Source: Futiania mangrovi (GTDB taxonomy: Bacteria; Pseudomonadota; Alphaproteobacteria; Futianiales; Futianiaceae). From it: DNA of 64,000 nucleotides. The number at the start of each line of letters is the position of its first letter. The stretch's first letter is position 1. This document shows positions 45,744-55,952 of this stretch, in pieces. The notes under the pieces are model-generated. The model made no database searches and was not told the origin of the DNA. It worked only from the letters and a program-made list of their open reading frames with translations. The translations under genes were made by a program, and so were the position numbers. The stretch is from contig NZ_JAMZFT010000002.1 of assembly GCF_024158125.1 (NCBI RefSeq), positions 1,116,001 through 1,180,000 on the forward strand. Reading direction: 5' to 3'.

Positions 45744-47471
45744 ATGACGAATCAGACGCAAGGCGAGAGCTTCAACCCCACCCGTGACGACTTCGCGGCG
45801 ATGCTCAACGAGAGCTTCGAGACCGAGGTTCCGGTGGAAGGCTCCGTCGTCAAGGGCACCGTGATTGCCGTCGAGAACGACTTCGCGGTGATCGACATCG
45901 GCCTCAAGACCGAGGGCCGGGTCGAACTCAAGGAATTCGGGCGTGGCGGCCAGGGCAGCCAGCCCAAGGTCGGCGACGTGGTCGAGGTCTACCTCGACCG
46001 GATCGAGAATGCGCGCGGCGAGGCCGTGCTCAGCCGTGACAAGGCGCGCCGCGAGGAAGCCTGGGACCGCCTGGAGAAGGCGGCCGAGAAGAACGACCGC
46101 GTCGAGGGCCACATCTTCGGCCGCGTCAAGGGCGGCTTCACCGTCGACCTCGGCGGCGCGGTGGCCTTCCTTCCGGGCAGCCAGGTCGACGTGCGCCCGG
46201 TGCGCGACGTGACCCCGCTGCTGAACGTGCCGCAGCCGTTCCAGATCCTGAAGATGGACCGCCGCCGCGGCAACATCGTGGTCTCGCGCCGCGCCGTGCT
46301 CGAGGAAGCGCGTGCCGAGCAGCGTCAGGAACTGGTCGAGAACCTGCGCGAGGGCGACGTGGTCGAGGGTGTGGTCAAGAACATCACCGACTACGGTGCC
46401 TTCGTCGACCTGGGCGGCGTCGATGGCCTGCTGCACGTCACCGACATGGCGTGGCGCCGGGTCAACCACCCGTCCGAGATTGTCCAGATCGGCCAGCAGC
46501 TCAAGGTGCAGATCATCAAGGTCAACCCCGAGACGCAGCGCATCTCGCTGGGCATCAAGCAGCTCCAGGCCGACCCGTGGGACGGCGTGGAAGCCAAGTA
46601 CCCGGTCGGCGTGAAGTTCACCGGCCGCGTCACCAACATCACCGACTACGGCGCCTTCGTGGAGCTGGAGCCGGGGGTCGAGGGCCTGGTGCACGTCTCC
46701 GAAATGTCCTGGACGAAGAAGAACGTCCATCCGGGCAAGATCGTCTCCACCTCCCAGGAGGTCGAGGTGATGGTGCTCGAGGTCGATCCGGACAAGCGCC
46801 GCATCAGCCTCGGCCTGAAGCAGTGCATGGACAACCCCTGGTCGACGTTCTCCGAGCAGTATCCGGTCGGCACCGAGATCGAGGGCGAGGTCAAGAACAT
46901 GACCGAGTTCGGCCTGTTCATCGGCCTTCCGGGCGACGTCGACGGCATGGTCCACCTGTCCGATCTGGACTGGAGCCGTCCGGGCGACGTGGTGATCAAG
47001 GAGTACAAGAAGGGCGACATCGTCAAGGCGAAGGTGCTCGACGTCGATACCGACAAGGAGCGTATTTCGCTCGGCATCAAGCAGCTCGAGGGCGATCCGT
47101 TCGAGACCGCATCGGCTGGCCTGCGCAAGGGCGACACGGTCACCTGCACCGTCAAGGCGGTTCAGGACAACGGCCTCGTCGTGGCGGTGGGTTCGGAAGG
47201 GGCGGAAGCCTTCATCCGCCGCGCCGACCTGTCGCGCGACCGTTCGGAGCAGCGTCCGGAGCGTTTCGCGGTGGGCGACAAGGTCGACGCCCGCGTGACC
47301 AACGTGGACCGCTCGGGCCGCTCGATCGGCTTGTCGATCAAGGCGCTCGAGATCGCCGAGGAGAAGGAGGCGGTGGCCCAGTACGGCTCGTCCGACTCCG
47401 GCGCCTCGCTCGGCGACATCCTCGGTGCCGCGCTGTCGAAGGCGCAGAAGGACAAGGGCGACGAGGAGTGA
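45744..47471 (+). CDS. rpsA: 30S ribosomal protein S1
   Basis: The product has 575 residues and six S1 repeats, at about residues 32-105, 117-185, 203-275, 290-362, 377-448 and 464-535. Repeats 3 to 5 are the most regular (GVVKNITDYGAFVDLGGVDG; GRVTNITDYGAFVELEPGVEG). S1 brings mRNA to the 30S and often represses its own translation. AGGAG sits about 10 bases before the ATG. A TTGACG at 45613-45618 in the leader may be a -35, without a good -10. A short acidic-basic tail ends AQKDKGDEE. Confidence 0.98.
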   Translation: MTNQTQGESFNPTRDDFAAMLNESFETEVPVEGSVVKGTVIAVENDFAVIDIGLKTEGRVELKEFGRGGQGSQPKVGDVVEVYLDRIENARGEAVLSRDKARREEAWDRLEKAAEKNDRVEGHIFGRVKGGFTVDLGGAVAFLPGSQVDVRPVRDVTPLLNVPQPFQILKMDRRRGNIVVSRRAVLEEARAEQRQELVENLREGDVVEGVVKNITDYGAFVDLGGVDGLLHVTDMAWRRVNHPSEIVQIGQQLKVQIIKVNPETQRISLGIKQLQADPWDGVEAKYPVGVKFTGRVTNITDYGAFVELEPGVEGLVHVSEMSWTKKNVHPGKIVSTSQEVEVMVLEVDPDKRRISLGLKQCMDNPWSTFSEQYPVGTEIEGEVKNMTEFGLFIGLPGDVDGMVHLSDLDWSRPGDVVIKEYKKGDIVKAKVLDVDTDKERISLGIKQLEGDPFETASAGLRKGDTVTCTVKAVQDNGLVVAVGSEGAEAFIRRADLSRDRSEQRPERFAVGDKVDARVTNVDRSGRSIGLSIKALEIAEEKEAVAQYGSSDSGASLGDILGAALSKAQKDKGDEE

Positions 47472-47506
47472 TCTTCGCCTCCCTCTGAACGAAGGAGCAG
47501 GCCGCG

Positions 47507-48433
47507 ATGGCGCGTGACATTGACGAGGTTCTGGAACGTCGTCGCCTCCGCCGTCGCGGCCGCTTCTGGCGGTTCGCCGCCATTCTCTTCGCGGTCGTCG
47601 CGCTCGTCGTCGCGATCGACCGCACGGGCGTCTCCCCCATCCGCGGGGAGCGCATCGCCCGCCTCACCATCGAAGGAACCATCGTCGACGATCCCGTGAT
47701 GATCGAGGGGATCGGCGAACTGGCCGAGGACGTCAGCGTCGCGGCGGTGATCCTGCATGTCGACAGTCCCGGCGGCACCGTCTCGGGGGCGGAGGCGCTC
47801 TACGAAAGCCTGCGCAAGCTGGCCGAGACGAAGCCGCTCGCGGTCACCATGGGCTCGGTCGCGGCCTCGGGCGGGTACATCGCCGCCATCGCCGGCGACC
47901 ATATCGTCGCACGGCGCAATTCCATCACCGGCTCCATCGGCGTGATCTTCCAGTCGCCGGATGTCTCGGGCCTGCTCGACACGCTCGGCGTGCGGGTGGA
48001 CGAGATCAAGAGCGCGCCGCTGAAGGGCCAGCCGACCGGCCTCAGCCCCATGAGCGACGAGGTGCGCGAGGCCATGCGCGGCCTTCTGCAAGACAGCTTC
48101 GCCTGGTTCCGGGATCTCGTGGCGGAGCGGCGCGGCCTTGCACCGGAGATCATGGCGCAGGTGACGGACGGGCGCGTCTTCACGGGCGGGCAGGCCGTCG
48201 GCCTCGGCCTCGTGGATGCCGTCGGCGGCGAGGATGCGGCCATCGCCTGGCTCGAAGCCGAGCGCGGGGTCGCCCCTGACTTGCCCGTCGTGCCCTACGA
48301 TCCGGGCTCGATCTTCGAGCAGGAGGCCGGACTGATCGGCCAGGCGCTGGCAGGCGCCGCGCGACTGCTGGGGCGCGAGGCGGGTCTCTCCGTTGACGGG
48401 CTCGTTTCTGTCTGGCAACCTACTGTACGATAA
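47507..48433 (+). CDS. sppA: Signal peptide peptidase SppA (short form)
   Basis: The product has 308 residues, the 36-kDa-type S49 protease. One N-terminal membrane helix (about 21-38, RFAAILFAVVALVVAI) precedes the Ser-Lys catalytic domain: SPGGTVSGAEALYESLRKL, the nucleophile serine in MGSVAASGGYIAAIAGD, and the lysine in IKSAPLKGQPTGL. It degrades signal peptides left in the membrane. It follows rpsA by 35 bases. Downstream an AT-rich patch with TTTAGA/TCTAAA symmetry (about 48453-48473) separates it from ihfB. Confidence 0.95.
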   Translation: MARDIDEVLERRRLRRRGRFWRFAAILFAVVALVVAIDRTGVSPIRGERIARLTIEGTIVDDPVMIEGIGELAEDVSVAAVILHVDSPGGTVSGAEALYESLRKLAETKPLAVTMGSVAASGGYIAAIAGDHIVARRNSITGSIGVIFQSPDVSGLLDTLGVRVDEIKSAPLKGQPTGLSPMSDEVREAMRGLLQDSFAWFRDLVAERRGLAPEIMAQVTDGRVFTGGQAVGLGLVDAVGGEDAAIAWLEAERGVAPDLPVVPYDPGSIFEQEAGLIGQALAGAARLLGREAGLSVDGLVSVWQPTVR

Positions 48434-48534
48434 GCAATTTTTCCTCGTCCTTTTTAGATTTGGGCATTCTAAATAAAAGAAAGGGGGGCAGGGTCTCCGC
48501 GCCGCGTTACCGCCGAGAGCCGTGCTGAGGGGGG

Positions 48535-48828
48535 ATGATCAAATCCGAACTGGTTCAAAAGCTTGCCGCCGCCAACCCGCATCTTTACCAGCGGGATGTC
48601 GAGCGGATCGTGCACACGATCTTCGATGAGATTTCCGCCGCGCTCGCCCGCGGGGACCGGGTGGAACTGCGCGGTTTCGGCGCGTTCTCGGTCAAGCACC
48701 GCCCGCCGCGCAAGGGCCGCAACCCGCGCACCGGCGACGTGGTCGAGGTGGGGGAGAAGTACGTCCCCTTCTTCAAGACCGGCAAGGAACTGCGGGAGCG
48801 TCTGAACCCCGGCAACCCCGGCGTCTGA
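48535..48828 (+). CDS. ihfB: Integration host factor beta subunit
   Basis: The product has 97 residues. The HU/IHF fold is plain: [40 protein letters not shown] (with the DNA-bending arm GRNPRTGD) and [15 protein letters not shown]. It pairs with IhfA, encoded elsewhere, to bend DNA at sigma-54 promoters and other sites. GAGGGGGG abuts the ATG, an unusually close ribosome site. Confidence 0.97.
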   Translation: MIKSELVQKLAAANPHLYQRDVERIVHTIFDEISAALARGDRVELRGFGAFSVKHRPPRKGRNPRTGDVVEVGEKYVPFFKTGKELRERLNPGNPGV

Positions 48829-48850
48829 GCGGGAGGTCGCGAACCGCGCC

Positions 48851-49189
48851 ATGAAGCTTGTCCGTTTCGTCTGCTATCTCGTTGCCGCGCTTCTGTTCGG
48901 CGTGATCGCCTTCGCCAACCGGCAGGTCGTCACCCTGCACCTCGATCCCTTCAATCCCGAGGCGGGTTATCTGCCGAGCGTGGAGACGCGACTCGCCATC
49001 GTGATCCTCGCCACGCTGATGATCGGCTTCGTGGCGGGCGGTATCGTGATGTGGTTCGTGCAGGGCAAGCACCGCAAGGCCGCGCGCGCCGCGCGGGCGG
49101 ATGCGCGCATCGCCCACCGGGAGGCGGAGGAGGCGCAGGCCAAGTTGCCGCCGCCGCGCCCGGGCGGATTGCCCGCGAAGGCTGCCTGA
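48851..49189 (+). CDS. LapA-domain (DUF1049) membrane protein
   Basis: The product has 112 residues. Two membrane helices (about 4-22 and 46-68) enclose a short periplasmic loop (ANRQVVTLHLDPFNPEAGYL). A charged coiled-coil-like tail (HRKAARAARADARIAHREAE) and a proline end follow. This is the LapA/YciS layout; the E. coli protein works with LapB in LPS regulation. It follows ihfB by 22 bases. No lapB gene is in the window. Confidence 0.87.
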   Translation: MKLVRFVCYLVAALLFGVIAFANRQVVTLHLDPFNPEAGYLPSVETRLAIVILATLMIGFVAGGIVMWFVQGKHRKAARAARADARIAHREAEEAQAKLPPPRPGGLPAKAA

Positions 49190-49212
49190 GGAGGGCGCGG
49201 GAGCGCACATCC

Positions 49213-50313
49213 ATGCGCGTCATCGTCACCGGGGCCGGAATCGCAGGCCTGTCGACGGCCTGGGCGCTCGCGGGCGAGGGCCACGAGGTCGTGCTGCTTG
49301 ACCAGGGGCCGATTCCCAATCCGCTCTCGGCGTCCGCCGACCAGCACCGCATCATCCGTCGCGCCTATGCCGGGCAGGACGGCTATGCCCGGGCGATTTC
49401 CGAAGCGTTTTCGGCGTGGGATGCGCTCTGGGCCGACCTCGGCGCCGCGCACTACGCCAACACGGGCGTGATCGCCGTTTCCCAGCACGCGGGCGACGAG
49501 GCCGACCGCTACCGTGCCGGGCTGGAGCGCATGGGCACGCCGTTCGTGCGCCTTGCGCCGGCCACGGCGGCCAGCGACTACCCCTTTCTCGATCCCGCGA
49601 CCTTTGCCTATGCGATCCGCATGGAGGAGGGGGGGGTGCTGTTCTCCGCGCGCATCGCACACGCACTGGCGGGATGGCTCGCGGCGGCGGGCGCGGAACT
49701 CAGGCCCTACACCCGCGTGACCGGGCTCGATGCCGACGGCGCGGCGGTCGTGACGGCATCCGGCCAGCGCATCACGGGCGACGCCGTGGTGGTGACGGTG
49801 GGTGCGTGGGTCACGGACCTTCTGCCCGATCTCGCCCCGACGCTGACGCCCTGGCGTACCGCGGTCGCCTATCTGGAGCCGCCGCCGGACCTCGCCGCTG
49901 CCTGGGCGGGCGCGCCCGCCATTCTCGACGTGGGCGGCGCGGTCGACGGCTATGTTCTGCCGCCCGTCCAGGGCACGGGGCTCAAGGTCGGCGCCGGCAT
50001 CCACAAGGTGAAGGCACGGGCGGATGAGCGCCGCGCGCCGGAACCGGGGGAAGGGCAGCGGCTGCGCGACTGCTTCGCGCCCCCCTTCGCGCGGATCGAT
50101 GAGTACCGGGTGGCCGAAGTGGTGACCTGCGCCTACACCTTCACGCGCGACGAGCATTTCTTCGCGGCGCGCCGGGGACGGGCGTGGATCGTCTCGGCCT
50201 GTTCCGGCCACGGCTACAAGTTCGGCCCCGCGGTCGGCCGCCGCCTCGCGCGCGCGGTCGAGACGGGCGACGCGGACGGTCTCGTCCGCTGGATCGAGGC
50301 GCGGGGCGGATAG
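49213..50313 (+). CDS. FAD-dependent oxidoreductase (DAO / sarcosine oxidase-like)
   Basis: The product has 366 residues. The dinucleotide motif VIVTGAGIAGLSTAWALAGE begins at residue 3, then EVVLLDQ. The body has SADQHRIIRRAYAGQDGYAR, the second FAD segment ITGDAVVVTVGAWVTDLLPD and the C-terminal CSGHGYKFGPAVGRRLA. That pattern is typical of sarcosine oxidase and N-methyltryptophan oxidase relatives (MSOX-like). The amine substrate is unknown. It lies between lapA and trpF on the same strand. Confidence 0.87.
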   Translation: MRVIVTGAGIAGLSTAWALAGEGHEVVLLDQGPIPNPLSASADQHRIIRRAYAGQDGYARAISEAFSAWDALWADLGAAHYANTGVIAVSQHAGDEADRYRAGLERMGTPFVRLAPATAASDYPFLDPATFAYAIRMEEGGVLFSARIAHALAGWLAAAGAELRPYTRVTGLDADGAAVVTASGQRITGDAVVVTVGAWVTDLLPDLAPTLTPWRTAVAYLEPPPDLAAAWAGAPAILDVGGAVDGYVLPPVQGTGLKVGAGIHKVKARADERRAPEPGEGQRLRDCFAPPFARIDEYRVAEVVTCAYTFTRDEHFFAARRGRAWIVSACSGHGYKFGPAVGRRLARAVETGDADGLVRWIEARGG

Positions 50314-50354
50314 AGCCTCGCGCTCCGCATCCGGCTTTGCTAAGACGTGCGGCC

Positions 50355-51038
50355 ATGAGCAAGGCCACCGACATCAAGGTCAAGATCTGCGGCATCCGCA
50401 CGCCCGCGGCGCTGGCCGCCGCGGCGGAGGGCGGGGCGGCGTTCGTGGGCTTCGTGTTCCATCCTGCAAGCCCGCGTCACCTCGCGGTGGAGGAGGCGCG
50501 CACTCTCGCGGCCGAGGCGCCGGCGGGGCTCGCCAAGGTCGGCCTGTTCGTCGATCCGGACGATGCCGCGCTGGACGCTGTGCTCTCCCGCGTGCCGCTC
50601 GACATCCTCCAGCTGCACGGGGCGGAGAGCCCGGCGCGGGTGGCGGAAATAAAGGCGCGCACGGGCCTGCCCGCGATCAAGGCGCTGGGCGTCGCGACGG
50701 CGGATGACCTCGCCCGCGCGCGCGATTTCGCGGGCGTGGCCGACATGTTCCTGTTCGACGCCAAGCCCGCGCCCGATGCGGCGGTTCCGGGCGGCACGGG
50801 GCTGGCCTTCGACTGGACACTGCTCGCCGGCTTGCGCACGCGCACGCCCTGGTTCCTCGCTGGCGGCCTGACGCCGCAGAACGTGGCGGAAGCCATTGAC
50901 AGGACCGGCGCGCGAATGGTCGATGTTTCCTCCGGCGTGGAGCGGTCGCGGGGTTTGAAGGACCCCGCCCTGATCCATGCCTTCCTCAAGGCTGCGCGCG
51001 GGGCCCGCGCGCCCGCGGAGAATGTTCATGGGCAGTGA
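50355..51038 (+). CDS. trpF: Phosphoribosylanthranilate isomerase
   Basis: This is the third step of tryptophan synthesis. The product has 227 residues in a TIM barrel: [19 protein letters not shown] (with the catalytic cysteine), [46 protein letters not shown] (catalytic aspartate), [14 protein letters not shown] and [15 protein letters not shown]. Its 3' end overlaps the trpB start by 11 bases. This is the trpFBA unit; the remaining trp genes are not in the window. Confidence 0.97.
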   Translation: MSKATDIKVKICGIRTPAALAAAAEGGAAFVGFVFHPASPRHLAVEEARTLAAEAPAGLAKVGLFVDPDDAALDAVLSRVPLDILQLHGAESPARVAEIKARTGLPAIKALGVATADDLARARDFAGVADMFLFDAKPAPDAAVPGGTGLAFDWTLLAGLRTRTPWFLAGGLTPQNVAEAIDRTGARMVDVSSGVERSRGLKDPALIHAFLKAARGARAPAENVHGQ

Positions 51039-52245
51039 GAAACCGAACAGCTACCGGACCGGCCCGGACGAGTCCGGTCATTTCGGCATTTTCGGCGGCC
51101 GCTTCGTCGCCGAGACGCTGATGCCGCTCATCCTCGACCTGCAGGCGGCCTACGAGGCGGCGAAGACCGACCCCGCCTTCAAGGCCGAGATGGACGACCT
51201 GATGACGCACTATGTCGGGCGTCCCTCGCCGCTCTATTACGCCGAGCGGCTGACCGAGCACCTGGGCGGCGCCAAGATCTACCTGAAGCGCGACGAGCTG
51301 AACCACACCGGCGCGCACAAGATCAACAACGTGCTGGGGCAGATCCTGCTTGCCCGCCGCATGGGCAAGACGCGGATCATTGCCGAGACAGGCGCGGGCC
51401 AGCATGGCGTGGCGACCGCGACTGCGTGCGCGCGCTTCGGCCTGCAATGCGTCGTCTACATGGGCGAGACGGACGTGAAGCGCCAGCAGCCCAACGTTTT
51501 CCGCATGAAGCTCCTGGGGGCGGAGGTGGTGCCCGTCACCTCTGGCTCGCGCACGCTCAAGGACGCCATGAACGAGGCGCTGCGCGACTGGGTGACGAAT
51601 GTCTCCGACACCTTCTATTGCATCGGCACGGTGGCGGGGCCGCATCCCTATCCGGCGATGGTGCGCGACTTCCAGTCCGTGATCGGGCAGGAGACGCGCG
51701 AGCAGATGCAGGCGCGCGAAGGCCGCCTGCCCGACAGCCTGGTGGCCTGCATCGGCGGCGGGTCGAACGCGATGGGCCTGTTCCATCCGTTCCTCGACGA
51801 CGCGAGCGTGGAAATCTACGGGGTCGAGGCCGCGGGCCTCGGCATCGAGACGGGCCAGCACGCCGCCTCGCTCACTGGCGGACGCCCGGGCGTGCTGCAC
51901 GGCAACCGCACCTATCTGCTGATGGACGACGACGGCCAGATCACCGAGGCGCACTCGATCTCGGCGGGCCTCGACTATCCGGGCATCGGGCCGGAACATT
52001 CTTGGCTGAAGGACGTGGGCCGCGTGCAATATCTCTCGGCGACGGACCGGGAGGCGCTCGACGCCTTCCAGCTCTGCTGCCGGCTGGAGGGGATCATCCC
52101 AGCGCTCGAGCCCTCGCACGCGCTCGCCAAGGTGATCGAACTGGCGCCCCGCAAGCCAAAGGATCACCTGATGGTCATGAACATGTGCGGCCGGGGCGAC
52201 AAGGACATCTTCACCGTCGCCGAAGCGCTGGGAGTGGACCTGTGA
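51028..52245 (+). CDS. trpB: Tryptophan synthase beta chain
   Basis: This PLP enzyme joins indole and serine. The product has 405 residues. The PLP lysine is in [15 protein letters not shown]; other blocks are [20 protein letters not shown], the phosphate loop [13 protein letters not shown] and [14 protein letters not shown]. The ATG at 51028 has GGAG about 7 bases upstream; an ATG at 51022 is too close. It overlaps trpF upstream and shares GTGA with the trpA start. Confidence 0.98.
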   Translation: MGSEKPNSYRTGPDESGHFGIFGGRFVAETLMPLILDLQAAYEAAKTDPAFKAEMDDLMTHYVGRPSPLYYAERLTEHLGGAKIYLKRDELNHTGAHKINNVLGQILLARRMGKTRIIAETGAGQHGVATATACARFGLQCVVYMGETDVKRQQPNVFRMKLLGAEVVPVTSGSRTLKDAMNEALRDWVTNVSDTFYCIGTVAGPHPYPAMVRDFQSVIGQETREQMQAREGRLPDSLVACIGGGSNAMGLFHPFLDDASVEIYGVEAAGLGIETGQHAASLTGGRPGVLHGNRTYLLMDDDGQITEAHSISAGLDYPGIGPEHSWLKDVGRVQYLSATDREALDAFQLCCRLEGIIPALEPSHALAKVIELAPRKPKDHLMVMNMCGRGDKDIFTVAEALGVDL

Positions 52246-53087
52246 CGTTCGAGACGCGCATCGGGCGGCGCTTCGCCCAATTGAAGGAAGAGGGGCGCGC
52301 GGCGCTCGTGACCTTCGTGACGGCGGGCGATCCGGACCGCGACACCTCCATGGCCATCGTCAAGGGCCTGCCCGCGGCGGGTGCCGACGTGATCGAGCTG
52401 GGGGTGCCCTTCACCGACCCGATGGCAGACGGCCCCTCGATCCAGGCAGCGGGCCTGCGCGCGCTCAAGGCCGGGCAGACGCTGAAGCGCACGCTCGCCA
52501 TGGTGCGGGAGTTCCGGGAGGGCGACGGCGAGACGCCGCTCATCCTCATGGGCTACTACAACCCGATCTATGTCTACGGGGTCGAGGCGTTCCTGAAGGA
52601 CGCGAAGGACGCTGGCGTCGACGGGCTGATCGTCGTCGACCTGCCGCCGGAGGAGGATGCGGAGCTGTGTATCCCTTCGCGCGCGGCGGGGATCGACTTC
52701 ATCCGCCTCGCGACGCCCACGACCGACGACAGGCGCCTGCCCAAGGTGCTCACCAACACCGGCGGTTTCCTCTATTATGTCTCGATGACGGGAATCACCG
52801 GGTCAAAGTCGGCCGATTCCGGCGCGGTGGGCCGCGAGGTCGCGCGCATCAAGCGGCACACGGACCTTCCCGTCGCGGTCGGCTTCGGCATCAAGACGCC
52901 CGAGGCGGCGGCAGCCATTGCGGAGGTTGCCGACGGTGCGGTTGTCGGCTCTGCCATCGTCGACGTGATCGCCCGCGGGCTCGATGCCGACGGCAAGGCG
53001 AAGCCCGGCCTGGTGGAGGAGGCGCTGGACTTCGTGGCGCGGCTGGCCGATGGCGTGCGCGGCGCGCGCAGCCGGGCGGCGGAATAG
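52242..53087 (+). CDS. trpA: Tryptophan synthase alpha chain
   Basis: It cleaves indole-3-glycerol phosphate and channels indole to TrpB. The product has 281 residues in a TIM barrel: [40 protein letters not shown] (catalytic glutamate), [16 protein letters not shown] (catalytic aspartate), [15 protein letters not shown] and [16 protein letters not shown]. It starts with GTG within the trpB stop region (GTGA), a clear coupling for a 1:1 complex. Confidence 0.98.
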   Translation: MTFETRIGRRFAQLKEEGRAALVTFVTAGDPDRDTSMAIVKGLPAAGADVIELGVPFTDPMADGPSIQAAGLRALKAGQTLKRTLAMVREFREGDGETPLILMGYYNPIYVYGVEAFLKDAKDAGVDGLIVVDLPPEEDAELCIPSRAAGIDFIRLATPTTDDRRLPKVLTNTGGFLYYVSMTGITGSKSADSGAVGREVARIKRHTDLPVAVGFGIKTPEAAAAIAEVADGAVVGSAIVDVIARGLDADGKAKPGLVEEALDFVARLADGVRGARSRAAE

Positions 53088-53121
53088 GGATCTCCCCGGG
53101 GCGAGAGCGGAGACGGAACGC

Positions 53122-54126
53122 ATGAACTGGCTCACCGACTATGTCCGGCCGAAGATCAAGCAGGTCTTCCGCACGCGCGAGATGCCGGAGAATCTCTGGC
53201 AGAAGTGCGACTCCTGCGGCCAGATGATCTTCCACCGCGATTTCGAGGCGCAGCTTCACGTCTGCGACAATTGCGGCCACCACATGAAGATCGGGCCGGA
53301 TGCGCGGTTCCGGGCGCTGCTCGACGAAGGGACGATGGCCGCCGTCGAGGTGCCGGAGCCGATCGCCGACCCGCTGAAGTTCCGCGACACCAAGCGCTAC
53401 ACCGACCGGCTGAAGGATGCGCGCTCGAAAACCGGGTTCAAGGACGCCGCAACCGTGGTCGAGGGGCAAATGGCGGGCGTGCCCGTCGTGCTCGCGGCCC
53501 ATGCCTTCGACTTCATGGGCGGGTCGATGGGGATGGCGGTCGGAAATGCGCTGCTCGCGGCGGCGGAACGCGCCGTGGCGCTCGGCGCGCCGCTCATCGC
53601 CTTCCCGGCGGCAGGCGGTGCGCGGATGCAGGAGGGAATCCTCTCGCTGATGCAGATGCCGCGCACGACCGTCGCGGTGGAGATGCTGCGCGAGGCGGGT
53701 CTGCCCTTCATCGTTGTGCTCACCGACCCGACGACGGGCGGCGTGACCGCGTCCTACGCCATGCTGGGCGACATCCAGATCGCGGAGCCGGGCGCGCTCA
53801 TCTGTTTCGCCGGTCCCCGCGTGATCGAGCAGACGATCCGCGAGAAGCTGCCTGAAGGGTTCCAGCGCGCGGAGTACCTGCTCGACCACGGCATGCTCGA
53901 CATGGTGGTCGACCGCCGCCAGATGCGCGAGACACTGACCCTGGTGGTCGAGATGCTGATGCGGCCGGTGCCGCTGCCGCTGCTCGACGATGCGGAGGGG
54001 GCGGGCAAGTCCGCGGCTGGCCGCAAGCGCAAGGTTGCGGCGGAGAAGGATGCTGCCGGACCGTCCGTGGAATCGGAGGCCGCGGCGGACGCCGGCGGCG
54101 AGGCCGAGGCCCGGTCCAAGGGCTGA
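53122..54126 (+). CDS. accD: Acetyl-CoA carboxylase carboxyltransferase beta subunit
   Basis: It makes malonyl-CoA with AccA for fatty-acid synthesis. The product has 334 residues. The zinc finger is [20 protein letters not shown], with the last pair in CDNCGHH (about 29-53). The crotonase-fold core has [39 protein letters not shown] and [21 protein letters not shown] lysine-, alanine- and glutamate-rich tail of about 40 residues ends the protein. accD follows trpA and precedes folC, a conserved run. Confidence 0.98.
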   Translation: MNWLTDYVRPKIKQVFRTREMPENLWQKCDSCGQMIFHRDFEAQLHVCDNCGHHMKIGPDARFRALLDEGTMAAVEVPEPIADPLKFRDTKRYTDRLKDARSKTGFKDAATVVEGQMAGVPVVLAAHAFDFMGGSMGMAVGNALLAAAERAVALGAPLIAFPAAGGARMQEGILSLMQMPRTTVAVEMLREAGLPFIVVLTDPTTGGVTASYAMLGDIQIAEPGALICFAGPRVIEQTIREKLPEGFQRAEYLLDHGMLDMVVDRRQMRETLTLVVEMLMRPVPLPLLDDAEGAGKSAAGRKRKVAAEKDAAGPSVESEAAADAGGEAEARSKG

Positions 54127-54157
54127 GCGAAGGCGGAGGGGCGGAGCCCGCGCAACC

Positions 54158-55501
54158 ATGACCGGACCCACCGACGCGGCGCCCGCGGGCGCTGCCGCCG
54201 CCCCCGATGCGGGCGGAAGCGACCGGGTGCTTGCACGCCTCATGGCGCTGCATCCCAAGCGAATCGACCTCGTGCTCGACCGCGTGCACAGGCTGCTGGC
54301 CGCGCTTGGGCATCCGGAGCAGGCGTTGCCGCCCGTCTTCCACGTCGCGGGAACCAACGGCAAGGGTTCGGTCTGCGCGAACCTGCGCGCCATGCTGCAG
54401 GCGTCGGGCGCGCGCGTCCATGTCTACACCTCACCCCATCTCGTGCGCTTTCACGAGCGGATCCGCCTCGCGGGTGACCTGATTTCGGAGGACGCCCTGC
54501 TCGCCCTGCTGGAGGAGTGCGAGGCGGCGAACGGGGATGCGCCGATCACCTTTTTCGAGATCACGACCGCGGCGGCCTTCCTCGCCTTCTCGCGTACGCC
54601 CGCCGATGCGCTGGTGCTTGAGGTGGGGCTCGGCGGGCGTCTCGACGCGACCAACGTTGTCGACCGTCCGCTCGTGACCGTCATCACGCCCGTTTCCTAC
54701 GACCACCAGGCGTTCCTGGGCGACACGCTCGCGCAGATCGCAGGCGAGAAGGCGGGGATCCTGAAGCCCGGCGTGCCCGCCGTCGTCGCGGCGCAGGAGC
54801 CGGACGCCATGCGCGCGATCGAGAAGCGCGCCCGCCAGGTCGGCGCACCTCTGACGGTGGAGGGCCGCGACTTCGAGGTACGGGAGGAGGGCGGCCGGAT
54901 GGTCTACGAGGACGCCGCGGGCCTTCTCGACCTGCCGCGCCCACGCCTGCCCGGCCATCACCAGGTCTCGAACGCCGGTCTCGCCATCGCGGCCTTGCGG
55001 GCGCAGGACCGTTTCGCCCTGCCGACGCGCGCCTATGAGCGGGGGCTCGTCCGCGTCGAGTGGCCTGCCCGGCTGCAGCGGCTGACGCGCGGGCCGCTGG
55101 TGGAGACACTGACCTCCGACGACGAGGTCTGGCTCGACGGTGGGCATAACCCCGCGGCGGGCGCGGCGCTCGCGGGCGAGATGGCGGCGATGGAGGATGC
55201 CCGCCCGATGCCGCTCCATCTCGTGGTCGGCATGATCAACACCAAGGACGTGGGCGGTTTCCTTGCGCCCTTCGCAGGGCTGGCGCGCACCGTGACGGCG
55301 GTCACGATCCCGGGAGAAGAAGCCGCGGTTCCCGCCGCCGACATCGCCGCGGCGGCGCTTGCACACGGCTTCACGACGCGCACTGCCGACAGCGTGGACG
55401 ACGCCCTGCGCCGCCTCGCCCGGGACGGAAACGACCCGCAAAGGGTGCTCCTCTGCGGGTCGCTCTATCTCGCCGGGCAGATCCTGCGCGCCAATTCCTG
55501 A
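54158..55501 (+). CDS. folC: Folylpolyglutamate / dihydrofolate synthase
   Basis: It adds glutamate to dihydropteroate and folates. The product has 447 residues. The P-loop is HVAGTNGKGSVCANLRAM (about 63-80), then VYTSPHLVRFHERIRLAG, LEVGLGGRLDATNVVD, SYDHQAFLGDTLAQIAGEKA and the C-terminal Mur-ligase-like part WLDGGHNPAAGAALA. The first 22 residues are low-complexity (PAGAAAAPDAGG). It ends 19 bases before the convergent trxA. Confidence 0.96.
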   Translation: MTGPTDAAPAGAAAAPDAGGSDRVLARLMALHPKRIDLVLDRVHRLLAALGHPEQALPPVFHVAGTNGKGSVCANLRAMLQASGARVHVYTSPHLVRFHERIRLAGDLISEDALLALLEECEAANGDAPITFFEITTAAAFLAFSRTPADALVLEVGLGGRLDATNVVDRPLVTVITPVSYDHQAFLGDTLAQIAGEKAGILKPGVPAVVAAQEPDAMRAIEKRARQVGAPLTVEGRDFEVREEGGRMVYEDAAGLLDLPRPRLPGHHQVSNAGLAIAALRAQDRFALPTRAYERGLVRVEWPARLQRLTRGPLVETLTSDDEVWLDGGHNPAAGAALAGEMAAMEDARPMPLHLVVGMINTKDVGGFLAPFAGLARTVTAVTIPGEEAAVPAADIAAAALAHGFTTRTADSVDDALRRLARDGNDPQRVLLCGSLYLAGQILRANS

Positions 55502-55520
55502 CGGCGCGCGGGGGGCAGGG

Positions 55521-55841
55521 TCACACCGCCCCGTCGATCCACTCCACGATCTTGCCCTTGGGCAGCGCGCCGACCTTGGTCGCTGCGACCTGGCCATCCT
55601 TGAAGATCATCATCGTCGGGATGCCGCGCACGCCATACTTGGTGGGCGTCACCGGGTTTTCGTCGATGTTGATCTTCACGACCGTCAGCTTCTCGCCCAG
55701 TTCGCCGGAAATCTCTTCCAGCGCAGGGGCGATCTGGCGGCAGGGACCGCACCATTCGGCCCAGAAATCCACGAGCACCGGCTTGCCGGATTTCAGCACA
55801 TCGGCCTCGAAGCTTGCATCGGTCACCTTGGCGGTCGCCAT
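55521..55841 (-). CDS. trxA: Thioredoxin
   Basis: The product has 106 residues. The active site is [16 protein letters not shown] (Cys31, Cys34), followed by [20 protein letters not shown] with the cis-proline. It is the general cytoplasmic disulfide reductant, and would serve MsrA among others. AGGAGAGG precedes the ATG. It lies downstream of addA in the same direction with 111 bases between. Confidence 0.98.
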   Translation of the reverse strand: MATAKVTDASFEADVLKSGKPVLVDFWAEWCGPCRQIAPALEEISGELGEKLTVVKINIDENPVTPTKYGVRGIPTMMIFKDGQVAATKVGALPKGKIVEWIDGAV

Positions 55842-55952
55842 CGGCCCTCTCCTCTCCTCATTGGGACATGGGGTTCGCAAAACCGTTCGGACCAGCGCCG
55901 CGAGGGGCGCCGTGCCCTGACGAACTAGACCTAAGCAGCCCGGTCCGGGGCG